NCBI GenBank assembly: GCA_937951345.1
Contig: CALFCF010000018.1
Location: 1 to 64,000, forward strand
Source: an uncultured Granulosicoccaceae bacterium
GTDB lineage: Bacteria > Pseudomonadota > Gammaproteobacteria > Granulosicoccales > Granulosicoccaceae
Length of the DNA: 64,000 nt
Direction of reading: 5' to 3'
Part shown: positions 17,109 through 25,933 of the stretch, in pieces
How the letters are laid out: every line of letters begins with the position of its first letter
Numbering within the stretch: the stretch's first letter is position 1
Notes under the pieces: model-generated
Database searches by the model: none
The model's input: the letters and a program-made list of their open reading frames with translations, nothing else
What the model was told of the DNA's origin: nothing
Program-made: the position numbers and the translations under genes

Positions 17109-18116
17109 ATGTCGAAACAAGTCTACCTAACTGGAATCACTACGACGGGTACACCGCATCTGGGTAATTACGTTGGTGCAATACGCCCTTCAGTTGAAGC
17201 CAGCCGTATTGCGTCCAATCGTAGTTTTTATTTTCTTGCTGACTATCATGCGTTGATAAAAAGCACTGATGCAGCACTTGTCAAACAGTCTCGCTTGGAG
17301 ATCGCAGCTACTTGGCTTGCTGCCGGCTTGGATCCGGATGAGGTAACGTTCTACCGGCAATCGGATATACCTGAAATCCCGGAACTTACCTGGTTGCTGA
17401 CGTGTATGGCTGCCAAAGGTCTGATGAACAGGGCGCACGCGTACAAGGCGTTGGTGCAGGAAAACGATGAATCCGGTTCCAGTGATCCGGACAAAGGCAT
17501 CACCATGGGATTGTTCAGCTACCCGATTCTGATGGCAGCTGACATTCTGATGTTTAAAGCCAATAAAGTACCCGTCGGTAAAGATCAAATTCAGCACCTG
17601 GAAATGACGCGCGATATAGCACAACGTTTTAACCATCATTATGGTGAGTTGTTGGTTATTCCCGAAGTTGTCGTCGAAGAACGTACTGCTGTGTTGGCGG
17701 GGATGGATGGCCGCAAAATGAGTAAAAGCTACAACAATACGATCCCGCTTTTCGAAACCGAAAAGAAGCTACGCAAATCGATAATGAAAATTGTCACCAA
17801 TTCACAGGAACCGGGTGAGCCCAAGAATCCGGACGAAAGCACAGTCTTCGAGATCTACCGGGCATTTTGTGATGATGAAGAAGCCAGCCAAATGCGTGAA
17901 GACTATGCAGCAGGTATTTCCTGGGGTGACGCCAAGCAACGATTGTTCGAAAAGGTCAACGAAACACTTGCTGAACCGCGTGAAAAGTATCACCAGTTAA
18001 TGCTGTCACCTGACAACATTAACGACATTCTGGATGTTGGCGGCAAAAAAGCGCGGATCGAATCCAAAACCTTGATGGATCAGTTACGTGAAGCAACGGG
18101 AATCGCATCGCGCTGA
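17109..18116 (+). CDS. trpS: Tryptophanyl-tRNA synthetase
   Basis: Class I aminoacyl-tRNA synthetase charging tRNA-Trp. The HIGH-type motif is TPHLGN near residue 16-21, and the KMSKS motif is intact in [10 protein letters not shown]. Length 335 is typical for bacterial TrpS. The stop codon shares one base with the start of the asparaginase gene (TGATG), so the two are coupled. Confidence 0.95.
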   Translation: MSKQVYLTGITTTGTPHLGNYVGAIRPSVEASRIASNRSFYFLADYHALIKSTDAALVKQSRLEIAATWLAAGLDPDEVTFYRQSDIPEIPELTWLLTCMAAKGLMNRAHAYKALVQENDESGSSDPDKGITMGLFSYPILMAADILMFKANKVPVGKDQIQHLEMTRDIAQRFNHHYGELLVIPEVVVEERTAVLAGMDGRKMSKSYNNTIPLFETEKKLRKSIMKIVTNSQEPGEPKNPDESTVFEIYRAFCDDEEASQMREDYAAGISWGDAKQRLFEKVNETLAEPREKYHQLMLSPDNINDILDVGGKKARIESKTLMDQLREATGIASR

Positions 18117-19126
18117 TGACCAACCCGGTTCTTGTCAACAGATGGCGTGGTAGCGCTATTGAGGGTCGGCATCGGGGCTTTGTTTCTGTTTGCGCTGCTG
18201 ATGGTACCGAAGTGCTGTCCATCGGTGACACGTCACGTAACCACTTTCCGCGTTCTGCTATCAAATTTATTCAGGCTATCCCGTTTGTTGAATCAGGCGC
18301 GGTTGAGCACTACGGCTTGAACAGTAAGCACATTGCGCTCGCCTGTGCATCACATAACGGTGAGCACGTACATACCAATTTGGTTAAAAACTGGCTTGAT
18401 ACCATCGAGCTTTCGGAACATGATCTGGAATGCGGTGCGGAACTTCCGTTATATCCTGAAGCACGTTTTGAACTGATCCGTTCAGGTGGTGCGCCTCGCC
18501 GTTATCATCACAATTGTTCGGGAAAGCATACTGCGATACTCACCACCTGTGCACATCTGGGTGAACCAACAGATGATTATCGGCTCTATCATCACCCTGC
18601 ACAGCAGCGCTGGATCAGCATACTCTCGGAACTGGCTGGTAGTGATGTAAGTAGTTTGCCCTATGGTTATGATGGTTGTGCGATGCCGGCGCTATCGATG
18701 CCCGGGCGTGTACTGGCGCGCGCACTGGCACGTTTCTGTGATTCAACCGGTTTATCGCAGGAACGTAAGTACGCGATGCAGACCATCCTGCAGTCGGTTG
18801 CTGACGAACCTTACCTGGTTGCAGGTGCAGACAGACTTTGCAGCAGTCTGATGACTGAAACCGGACGTCCTGTTCTGGTTAAAACGGGCGCGGATGGTTG
18901 TTACATCGCGATACTCACGCATCAGGGTTATGGGGTGTCTTTGAAAATAGACGACGGTAACAAACAGGCTGCTGAAGTTTTGTTGGGCGCGGTGCTACGA
19001 CAGCTGAACGCATTAACCGCCGAACAATACGATGCTCTTGCTGATTATTTTCTACCGGAAATCAGTAATTCCCGGGGCGATGTTATTGGTCGCTACGAAG
19101 TCGCTGGTGAGTCCGGCCTCGGGTGA
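18116..19126 (+). CDS. Asparaginase, Rhizobium AnsA-like (Asparaginase_II family)
   Basis: A 336-residue enzyme of the family typified by the rhizobial thermolabile asparaginase, unrelated in fold to E. coli AnsA/AnsB. Family landmarks are SRNHFPRSAIKFIQAIP near residue 41, CASHNGE near 78 and HHNCSGKHTA in the middle. These contain the serine-lysine and metal-binding residues known for the family. It should hydrolyse L-asparagine to aspartate in the cytoplasm. It is translationally coupled to trpS, with no obvious metabolic reason. Confidence 0.85.
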   Translation: MTNPVLVNRWRGSAIEGRHRGFVSVCAADGTEVLSIGDTSRNHFPRSAIKFIQAIPFVESGAVEHYGLNSKHIALACASHNGEHVHTNLVKNWLDTIELSEHDLECGAELPLYPEARFELIRSGGAPRRYHHNCSGKHTAILTTCAHLGEPTDDYRLYHHPAQQRWISILSELAGSDVSSLPYGYDGCAMPALSMPGRVLARALARFCDSTGLSQERKYAMQTILQSVADEPYLVAGADRLCSSLMTETGRPVLVKTGADGCYIAILTHQGYGVSLKIDDGNKQAAEVLLGAVLRQLNALTAEQYDALADYFLPEISNSRGDVIGRYEVAGESGLG

Positions 19127-19230
19127 GTGATCGCATCTTGCCAGGCATGCCACAGTGCTTCGAGCCAGCAGGTGCTTTGATGGAACTACTGTTGTCCAAT
19201 GGCGTATCGTACCGTTCGTGATGTGCAGCT

Positions 19231-20172
19231 CTACCACTCAGGCTTAGAATAACTCAAACGAAATTTTTCAAAGATTGCCGCAACGCGCCCATCATTGACA
19301 CCTGCACGTATGGCATCGTCAACCGCATAACCCAGTGCCCGCCATGTATGACGCACGGCAACACCAAGCGTCCATTCACCCAGTGCTAATCCAGGCAGTG
19401 GGGGTTGGTGAATATCAAGTTCGTCCGACAGGCCGTGTTCCAGCTGTGCGCGTGCTCCCATCACTGCCTTAATGTCACCGTTTTGTAAACCTTCCATTGC
19501 AGCAGCAGGTGTCGGGTAGCGCGTCATTTTTGGCACAAGCGCACCGTTCATGAACGAGGTTAAATAAAAATCAGACAGTGAATCGTTTTCGACGCCCACT
19601 TCATCAAACCGGAAGTAGGGTGGCGTTGGACCACCGTCTTCGTAAGCGTCGCGACGGTAAGCTATTGCAAGCTGCTCGTTGTAATACTGTCCTGTCAGTA
19701 CAACCTGTTCATTTCGACAGCCTAATTCGCGGTTGTAAGGTACATGCAACATGACGTTGGCGATCTGGCCGCCAATCAGTTTGCCTTTCCATACATTAAA
19801 GCGCAGGTCCGCATCGACGTTTTCACCGGCTGCAGTTTCAAAAAATCTTGCTTCAACACCGAGTTCTTCGGCAATCAGTTGGCCGAGTTCGATATCAACA
19901 CCACGTAGCTGAGATCCATCGTGCCACGAGTAGGGTGCAAAGTCTTCGTACACCGCAAACAAGATATACCCGCGCTCGATAATGTCGTCCAGGCTTTGGC
20001 CGACAATGTCACGTGCGGTGTTCTGCGGTTTGTGGTCGGCATCGAAGCCAAGCTTAACGCCTTCGCAATTTTGCGCCATCGCCCCACCCGTCCAGCAAAA
20101 GACAACAAGGGCGAGCGCCCAACTCAGTAACGATTGGGTATTTAAAGATCGGGAGTTTCGTTTTGTCCTCAC
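19231..20172 (-). CDS. Periplasmic solute-binding-like protein of the alcohol oxidation module (XoxJ/MoxJ-like)
   Basis: A 313-residue exported protein with a signal peptide (cleavage probably after AMA, near residue 34) and a type 3 solute-binding fold: ERGYILFAVYEDFAPYSW, RGVDIELGQLIAEELG and the C-terminal DAIRAGVNDGRVAAIFEKF. Proteins of this kind (MoxJ/XoxJ, and those in Ped clusters) sit beside PQQ dehydrogenase genes and are thought to help dehydrogenase maturation rather than transport. The start overlaps the cytochrome c550 stop in an ATGA. No amino-acid permease lies nearby, which supports the maturation reading. Confidence 0.8.
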   Translation of the reverse strand: MRTKRNSRSLNTQSLLSWALALVVFCWTGGAMAQNCEGVKLGFDADHKPQNTARDIVGQSLDDIIERGYILFAVYEDFAPYSWHDGSQLRGVDIELGQLIAEELGVEARFFETAAGENVDADLRFNVWKGKLIGGQIANVMLHVPYNRELGCRNEQVVLTGQYYNEQLAIAYRRDAYEDGGPTPPYFRFDEVGVENDSLSDFYLTSFMNGALVPKMTRYPTPAAAMEGLQNGDIKAVMGARAQLEHGLSDELDIHQPPLPGLALGEWTLGVAVRHTWRALGYAVDDAIRAGVNDGRVAAIFEKFRLSYSKPEW

Positions 20173-20906
20173 TGTGCAGCAGAGAGTCCGATGGTTAGTA
20201 CTTCAGCTGCACGTTTGATACTGGTATCAGAGCCATCAAGTGCAGCAACTGCACGACTTACCACGCTATCAGCCTGCGGTGCACCTGAAGCGGTCTTAAC
20301 ACCAGTGGCTATAGATGTCATTGCACTGCGCATGTTTGCGATTTCATCAGCAACGTCATTGATGACAACTGCGTTATCAGTCATATCGACAAGTCGATCG
20401 CGATAAGCTTTGAGTTGGTCTTCGACTTCATCCAGTGCACCGTCTGCCGGCCGCGCTTCAAGATAGGTGCGTATCGCCCAGGCGGCTTCCTGGCTCAGAA
20501 TCTCACCAAACCCCGGCATCTTAGTTATGCCGTTTTGTGTGTAACCGTTGACGAAGCGTTCGACGTACCACTCGTCACCAAACTCATCCGCTTCCAGCGC
20601 GCGCAGATCAGGTGCTAATCCACCGGACACAGCTTCCAGTCCATGGCATCGTGCGCAGTTCTGGTTATAGCCCGATGCGCCGACTGAAATAGCCTGCTGC
20701 CAGTTATCATCCTCGGGCGAACGCCAGGGATTCTCAAGAAGCCATTCGTCGCCGAGTGCCGGCAAGCTTGAAGCATCAACTGCCTGGGGTGTGACATCGC
20801 CATGGGTATAACCTGTGACGGGAAAGCACACCGCAACAAGAAGTGCCATTGAAATACCTGTCATTTCAATGCGTTTGGCAACTGCAGAATAAAATTCTGT
20901 ACGCAT
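20169..20906 (-). CDS. pedF: Cytochrome c-550, PedF-like
   Basis: Periplasmic mono-heme cytochrome c of 245 residues. A signal peptide covers roughly the first 35 residues, the heme site is Cys84-x2-Cys87-His88 (CARCHG), and the distal Met is probably in TKMPGFGE. A helical tail follows (about 155-245). This is the electron acceptor for PQQ-dependent alcohol dehydrogenases of the ExaB/PedF type. An internal Met at residue 14 is an alternative start. It is divergent from the binding-protein gene at 21100 and co-transcribed with the XoxJ-like gene. Confidence 0.85.
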   Translation of the reverse strand: MRTEFYSAVAKRIEMTGISMALLVAVCFPVTGYTHGDVTPQAVDASSLPALGDEWLLENPWRSPEDDNWQQAISVGASGYNQNCARCHGLEAVSGGLAPDLRALEADEFGDEWYVERFVNGYTQNGITKMPGFGEILSQEAAWAIRTYLEARPADGALDEVEDQLKAYRDRLVDMTDNAVVINDVADEIANMRSAMTSIATGVKTASGAPQADSVVSRAVAALDGSDTSIKRAAEVLTIGLSAAQ

Positions 20907-20944
20907 GGTAGAGATTCCCGTGGTAGTAATTTTCTTATTTCATG

Positions 20945-20960
20945 GTACGAATTATCGTAC
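20945..20960. promoter_or_regulatory. Inverted repeat in the divergent promoter region of the alcohol oxidation module
   Basis: GTACGA-ATTA-TCGTAC, a perfect 6-4-6 palindrome 39 bases upstream of the cytochrome c550 start. It is flanked by TCATG on the left and CATGA on the right, extending the dyad imperfectly to about 28 bases. It lies in the 193-base gap shared by both divergent operons, a fitting place for an operator of a shared regulator. Confidence 0.5.
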
Positions 20961-21099
20961 GACATGATATGTTTAAATTCCACCAACGATGTATCGAATA
21001 CTACACAACTACACAAATTCTGCGTCGATCAAAGCCTTGGGGGTTGCTAGCTAAAGCGGGTATCGGTATAACAAAGTCTGTTGATTTCACAGCGTCAAT

Positions 21100-22260
21100 A
21101 TGATTCGCGTATTACTCTGTATTGTGGTCGGTGTGTTGGCCGTCTCGCCGAAAGTTAAGGCGGACATTAAGGTCACGATCGCGTACCTGTCAGTTTGGAA
21201 GGACGTGCCGCCAACGCTATCGAACCTCGACCCGGTCCCGATCGATCAGGGCTTGCGCGGTGCAGAGCTCGGCTTACAGGACAATGCAACAACTGGTGGC
21301 TTTTTAGGCCATAACTATGAACTGTTGCGCTTTGATGTGCAGGAAGGCGACGATTTAACTGCCATAGCAGAGGAAGCGTTGCAGGCAGCGGATTTTATCG
21401 TTGTCAACGCGCCTCATGATGCTTTGTTGCTAGTAAGCGATCTTGACGCGGCCAGTAGCAAGTTGTTCTTCAATGCCGGCGCTGCAGACACAGTGCTGCG
21501 CTCCGACGAGTGCCGTCGCCATGTGTTGCATACCTTGCCGAGTCGAAGAATGTTAGCCGATGCACTCGCGCAGTATGCCGTCAAGAAACGCTGGACAGAC
21601 TGGGCATTGATTGTCGGCTCTCATGAAGACGACATTGCGTTTGCGAATGCACTGGAAGCTTCGGCGAAAAAATTTAAAGTGCGCATTCGCGAGCGCAAGA
21701 CGTGGAACTTCGATGCTGACATGCGACGCAGTGCCTCGGCAGAGGTTCCGTTGTTCACACGAGAATTGCCTGAGCATGATTTGCTTGTAGTTGCCGATGA
21801 AGCCAATGATTTCGCGCGCTATATCATGTTCAATACCTGGCTGCCACGCCCGCTTGCCGGATCTGAAGGTGTTATACCTGCTGCATGGCATCGGGCGGTT
21901 GAGCAACACGGTGCTGCGCAACTACAGAATCGCTTTCGTGAGTTGGCGGCAAGACCGATGCGTGCCATTGACTGGGCAGCCTGGGTGGCTGTACGCAGTA
22001 TCGGTGAAGCCGTGACACGCACAAATAAAGTCGATGTTGAATCCGTCAGCACGTTTTTATTTAGTGATGCATTTGAACTGGCTGGATTCAAGGGGCGCAA
22101 GTTAAGCTTCCGGCAATGGAACGGGCAATTACGTCAACCGGTGCCGCTCGCGCACCCGGGCGCAGTGGTAGCACTGGCGCCACTCGAAGGATTTCTGCAC
22201 CAGTTCAACGAACTGGACACACTTGGTATTGATGAGCCGGAAAATCGCTGTAATCCATGA
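21100..22260 (+). CDS. ABC substrate-binding-type protein, PQQ alcohol dehydrogenase system
   Basis: A 386-residue exported protein with a short signal peptide ending near KVKA (residue 21) and a periplasmic-binding-protein type I-like fold (TIAYLSVW, then RGAELGLQDN, later DWALIVGSHEDDIAFANALEAS). It belongs to the binding proteins linked to PQQ dehydrogenases and to the ABC pair found here at 2756-4335. The ligand is unknown. It ends with an ATGA overlap into the beta-propeller gene. Confidence 0.82.
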   Translation: MIRVLLCIVVGVLAVSPKVKADIKVTIAYLSVWKDVPPTLSNLDPVPIDQGLRGAELGLQDNATTGGFLGHNYELLRFDVQEGDDLTAIAEEALQAADFIVVNAPHDALLLVSDLDAASSKLFFNAGAADTVLRSDECRRHVLHTLPSRRMLADALAQYAVKKRWTDWALIVGSHEDDIAFANALEASAKKFKVRIRERKTWNFDADMRRSASAEVPLFTRELPEHDLLVVADEANDFARYIMFNTWLPRPLAGSEGVIPAAWHRAVEQHGAAQLQNRFRELAARPMRAIDWAAWVAVRSIGEAVTRTNKVDVESVSTFLFSDAFELAGFKGRKLSFRQWNGQLRQPVPLAHPGAVVALAPLEGFLHQFNELDTLGIDEPENRCNP

Positions 22261-23267
22261 AAATAAAAAAACTTTTTACAGCAGCCAAACCAAACGTGCC
22301 TGTAGTGATGATCGCGCTGATGGCTTGGCTGTGTGCGATTGCAGCCTCTACGCATGCTGATGAAATTTGGGTATCGAATGAAAAAGATGACACGATTTCT
22401 GTTATTGATGTTGAAACATTAGACGTTGTTCGTACCATCGATGTTGGTGAACGACCAAGAGGTATCACGTTTGCACAGGATCATTCAGTGTTGTATCTGT
22501 GTGCGTCGGACAGCGATACGATACAGGTAATTGACCCAGACACCGGCAAGATTCTCCATGAGCTGCCGTCGGGCGAAGATCCAGAGCAGTTCGTGTTGCA
22601 CCCGGATAACCGACACCTTTATATTGCTAATGAGGATGATGCGATTACCACGGTGGTAGATACCGAAACACGACGCGTAGTCGCGCAGATCGACGTGGGC
22701 ATTGAGCCTGAAGGTATGGCGGTATCACCCGATGGCGCCATCGCAATCACCACGTCAGAAACCACATCAATGGCCCACTGGATCGACACATCGACGCAGA
22801 AATTGTTTGCCAATACGCTGGTTGATCAACGTCCCCGACACGCCGAATTCACTCTTGATGGCAGCGAACTTTGGGTCAGCGCAGAAATTGGTGGCACGAT
22901 CAGTATCTTCGATGTGGCCACGCAGACTGAGAAGTCCAAGATTTCGTTCGAGATCGACGGTGTGCATGCTGATCGAATACAACCCGTCGGGTTTAAGATG
23001 AGTAGCGACGGTGGTCGTGTCTTTGTAGCGCTTGGGCCTTCCAACCACGTTGCTGTGGTCGATCAGAAAACCTACGAAGTACTCGACTATATCCTGGTTG
23101 GTCGTCGTGTATGGCACATGACATTCAATGGAGATGAAAGCCTGTTGTTCACAACCAATGGTGTCTCCGGTGATGTGACTGTTATTGATGTTGACGCACT
23201 AAAACCAATCAAGTCAATTAAAGTAGGACGGTTTCCCTGGGGAGCCGCCTATCGCCCGACGTCGTGA
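22257..23267 (+). CDS. PQQ-dependent catabolism-associated beta-propeller protein
   Basis: A 336-residue exported YVTN-type beta-propeller. The signal peptide ends near HADE (residue 36). After it come repeated blades of about 42 residues built on DTISVIDVET, DTIQVIDPDTGK, TTVVDTETRR, GTISIFDVAT and DVTVIDVDAL. Proteins of this class accompany PQQ alcohol dehydrogenases in Ped/Exa-type clusters; they have no catalytic motif and their job is not settled. ATG overlaps the upstream stop. Confidence 0.85.
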   Translation: MKIKKLFTAAKPNVPVVMIALMAWLCAIAASTHADEIWVSNEKDDTISVIDVETLDVVRTIDVGERPRGITFAQDHSVLYLCASDSDTIQVIDPDTGKILHELPSGEDPEQFVLHPDNRHLYIANEDDAITTVVDTETRRVVAQIDVGIEPEGMAVSPDGAIAITTSETTSMAHWIDTSTQKLFANTLVDQRPRHAEFTLDGSELWVSAEIGGTISIFDVATQTEKSKISFEIDGVHADRIQPVGFKMSSDGGRVFVALGPSNHVAVVDQKTYEVLDYILVGRRVWHMTFNGDESLLFTTNGVSGDVTVIDVDALKPIKSIKVGRFPWGAAYRPTS

Positions 23268-23317
23268 GTGTGCCGGTGTTGAACACTTAAACGTGCTTGC
23301 GTCCAGGAGGAGTCAAT

Positions 23318-23878
23318 ATGCATACCGTTTTGCTTCAATCTGCGTTGTTGGCTTTATTGGTTGCGCTTGTCGGCGTTGTGGCAGCGGATGATGCAGATAG
23401 CGATCCGGGCGGTACGCTAAACCCGGAGGAAATGACACCGAACGCATCACTCGCCAAGGCGATCCGTGGCGAGGTTGACATGGTGACCTGTTCCTACGGC
23501 TACCTGATGCATAAGACCGGTGCGCACGAGGATGCGCGTACGATATTCGAGGCTTGTGCCGCCAAAGGCTGGACCGCGACCATGACCTGGATGGCCCATA
23601 TGGAAGAAAATGCCCTGGGTGGTCGTTTCGATCCGCAGTCGGCGGCCGAATGGGACCGTCGTGCGGCAGAGGCTGGCGATCCGCTGGGCCTGTTCCATTA
23701 CGGATTGCATCTGTTGCGCGGATACGGCGTTGCGCAAGACATTGAACGTGGCCGCGCTGCTATCGACAAGGCGGCCGGCGCAGGTCTCGAGATCGCTGTA
23801 ATATTACGAGATTCTGGCTATGACCCGGACACCGTAATATCCGATGCCGAGCGTCAGAAAACTATCGACAAGAATTGA
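23318..23878 (+). CDS. Exported Sel1/TPR-like repeat protein
   Basis: A 186-residue protein with a signal peptide (LLALLVALVGVVAADD) and a Sel1-like helical repeat region: two recognisable units around AEWDRRAAEAGDPLGLFHYGLHLLRGYG and QDIERGRAAIDKAAGAGLE. ATG at 23318 is chosen because AGGAGG lies seven bases upstream. It sits between the propeller and the dehydrogenase genes. Sel1 repeats bind other proteins, so a scaffold or maturation role for the dehydrogenase is possible but not shown. Confidence 0.78.
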   Translation: MHTVLLQSALLALLVALVGVVAADDADSDPGGTLNPEEMTPNASLAKAIRGEVDMVTCSYGYLMHKTGAHEDARTIFEACAAKGWTATMTWMAHMEENALGGRFDPQSAAEWDRRAAEAGDPLGLFHYGLHLLRGYGVAQDIERGRAAIDKAAGAGLEIAVILRDSGYDPDTVISDAERQKTIDKN

Positions 23879-23986
23879 ACATGCTGTTCGGAAGCCAGAG
23901 TGTGAGCGGCAGCGGCAACGGTTTGATAGACTGGATTTAACGCGCACAAAAGCGTGCTTGTGGATAAACGAGGAGGAACGAAAACT

Positions 23987-25747
23987 ATGATGAAAATAGC
24001 AGCGGCTGTCAGCGCTTTTGCGTTGACCATTACACCCGCGTTCTCGCAAGTCACCGAAGAGCAACTTGCCAACGATGCGGCCTCTACCGGTGATGTACTG
24101 ACCAATGGCATGGGGCGTGACCAGCAACGTTACTCACCTTTGGATATGGTAACCAAGGAAAACGTTAAAAATCTGGTGCCGGCGTGGGCCTACTCGGTGG
24201 GTGGTGAAAAGCAGCGCGGTTTTGAAACCCAACCACTGGTCTATGACGGCATTATGTATATCACGGCATCCTACAGTCGCATGTATGCCATTGATGTCAG
24301 AACCGGTGAAGAAATCTGGCAGTACGATGCGCGACTACCCGAAGGTATTCTGCCCTGTTGTGATGTGGTTAATCGGGGTGCTGCCATCTACGGCGACAAA
24401 GTCTACTTCGGTACACTGGACGCACGTATTGTTGCACTTAATGCCAAGACCGGTGATGTTGTCTGGCGCAAACGCATAGAAGACTACAAAGCGGGCTATT
24501 CATACACCGCTGCACCTTTGATTGTTGATGGGCTAATTATCACCGGTAACTCCGGTGGTGAATTCGGTATTGTCGGTGCGGTTCAGGCACGTGATGCCGA
24601 AACCGGCGATTTGGTGTGGGAGCGTCCGGTGATCGAGGGTCACATGGGTATGCTCAATGGTGAGGAAAGCACTATGACCGGCTCGCTCAATGCGTCCTGG
24701 CCCGGTGATATGTGGAAGACTGGTGGCGGTGCTACCTGGCTCGGTGGTTCCTACGATGCTGACACTGACACACTGGTGTTCGGTACCGGCAACCCGGCTC
24801 CGTGGAATTCATGGTTGCGTGATGCTGGCGATAAGGATGACGGCTCTGGTGACAATTTGTACGCCGCATCGCGTCTTGGTCTTGACCCCAAGACAGGTGA
24901 AATCAAGTGGCACTTTCAGTCTACCCCGCGTGAAGGTTGGGACTACGATGGTGTCAACGAAGTTATTCCGTATGAAGATGCAGACGGCAACAAGCGATAC
25001 GCCACAGCTGATCGAAACGGTTACTTTTATGTGCTGAATCGTGAAGACGGTGCCTTCGTTAATGGCTGGCCGTTTGTTAAAGACATCTCCTGGGCATCCG
25101 GCCTCGATGAAAACGGTCGTCCGATCTGGGTGGAAGAAAACCGTCCCGGTAATCCAGTTGATGCTACAGATGGCAAAAAGGGTGAAGTCGTGTTTTCATC
25201 GCCGTCTTTCCTCGGTGGCAAGAACTGGATGCCGATGGCCTATTCGCAAAACACGGGTTATTTCTATGTCCCATCGAATGAATGGGGCATGGATATATGG
25301 AACGAGCCGATCACTTATAAAAAAGGTGCGGCCTATCTTGGTTCCGGTTTCACCATCAAACCAAACTATGAAGATCATATCGGCTCCCTGAAAGCGGTTG
25401 ACCCGGCGACAGGTGAATGGGTATGGGAAGTCAAGAACGAATCACCGCTCTGGGGTGGTGTCATGACCACAGCCGGTGGGCTCGTGTTCACCGGAACACC
25501 GGAAGGGTTTATCGTGGCCTATGACGATGCCACTGGTGAAGAATTGTGGAAGTTCCAAACCGGTTCCGGCGTTGTCGGCCAACCCATTACCTGGGATATG
25601 GATGGCGAGCAGTACATTGCTGTTGCCTCGGGCTGGGGTGGTGCCGTTCCGCTTTGGGGTGGTGAAGTCGCCAAGAAAGTAAGCTATCTGAATCAGGGTG
25701 GCACAATGTGGGTCTTCAAATTGTCGTCGCAGGTAGCATCGCGATAA
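23987..25747 (+). CDS. Lanthanide-type PQQ-dependent alcohol dehydrogenase (XoxF/PedH-like)
   Basis: Periplasmic quinoprotein of 586 residues with an eight-bladed propeller. The signal peptide ends near FSQ (residue 21). The adjacent-cysteine disulfide is Cys124-Cys125 (LPCCDVV), metal-binding Glu192 is in GGEFG, and Asn269 in GTGNP. The catalytic Asp319 is followed two residues later by Asp321 (WDYDG); this extra Asp marks enzymes that use lanthanides instead of calcium. It oxidises primary alcohols and passes electrons to cytochrome c. AGGAGGA lies upstream of the chosen ATG, and a second ATG follows directly. Methanol versus longer alcohol preference is not decided by sequence; the Ped-type neighbours favour C2 or longer alcohols. 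Confidence 0.92.
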   Translation: MMKIAAAVSAFALTITPAFSQVTEEQLANDAASTGDVLTNGMGRDQQRYSPLDMVTKENVKNLVPAWAYSVGGEKQRGFETQPLVYDGIMYITASYSRMYAIDVRTGEEIWQYDARLPEGILPCCDVVNRGAAIYGDKVYFGTLDARIVALNAKTGDVVWRKRIEDYKAGYSYTAAPLIVDGLIITGNSGGEFGIVGAVQARDAETGDLVWERPVIEGHMGMLNGEESTMTGSLNASWPGDMWKTGGGATWLGGSYDADTDTLVFGTGNPAPWNSWLRDAGDKDDGSGDNLYAASRLGLDPKTGEIKWHFQSTPREGWDYDGVNEVIPYEDADGNKRYATADRNGYFYVLNREDGAFVNGWPFVKDISWASGLDENGRPIWVEENRPGNPVDATDGKKGEVVFSSPSFLGGKNWMPMAYSQNTGYFYVPSNEWGMDIWNEPITYKKGAAYLGSGFTIKPNYEDHIGSLKAVDPATGEWVWEVKNESPLWGGVMTTAGGLVFTGTPEGFIVAYDDATGEELWKFQTGSGVVGQPITWDMDGEQYIAVASGWGGAVPLWGGEVAKKVSYLNQGGTMWVFKLSSQVASR

Positions 25748-25811
25748 CGGAGTATTCAGTCCATTGCACGCTAACGGCCCGTAATGTTTTGGCAGGGGTT
25801 TGCGTGGATAA

Positions 25812-25844
25812 GCCATCCTGGACGGGTTAACCGTCCAGGATGGC
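25812..25844 (+). terminator. Perfect 14-bp stem-loop after the PQQ dehydrogenase gene
   Basis: GCCATCCTGGACGG / CCGTCCAGGATGGC with loop GTTAA, 65 bases past the dehydrogenase stop. No T-run follows. It is the strongest hairpin seen in the window and falls inside the longer open frame of the next gene, which argues for a later start there. Likely an attenuator or 3' stabiliser giving more dehydrogenase than redox-partner message. Confidence 0.75.
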
Positions 25845-25849
25845 AGCGC

Positions 25850-25894
25850 GTTCAAACTTCACGTGTTCAAGTTGCGTGTGGTCAAGTCGCGTTT
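25850..25894 (+). repeat. Three imperfect 15-bp repeats
   Basis: GTTCAAACTTCACGT, GTTCAAGTTGCGTGT and GGTCAAGTCGCGTTT follow one another without gaps between the hairpin and the NosR-like gene. The shared core is G-T/G-TCAA. They could be regulator or RNA-binding sites. Confidence 0.45.
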
Positions 25895-25933
25895 TGTAAG
25901 TCATTTCATGACTCGTGTAGTCAACCTCGTTGC

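Noticed and set aside
19231-20172. Amino-acid ABC transporter binding protein
   Set aside because: The fold fits, but no permease or ATPase of that type is adjacent and the gene is coupled to cytochrome c550; the dehydrogenase-associated reading is better.
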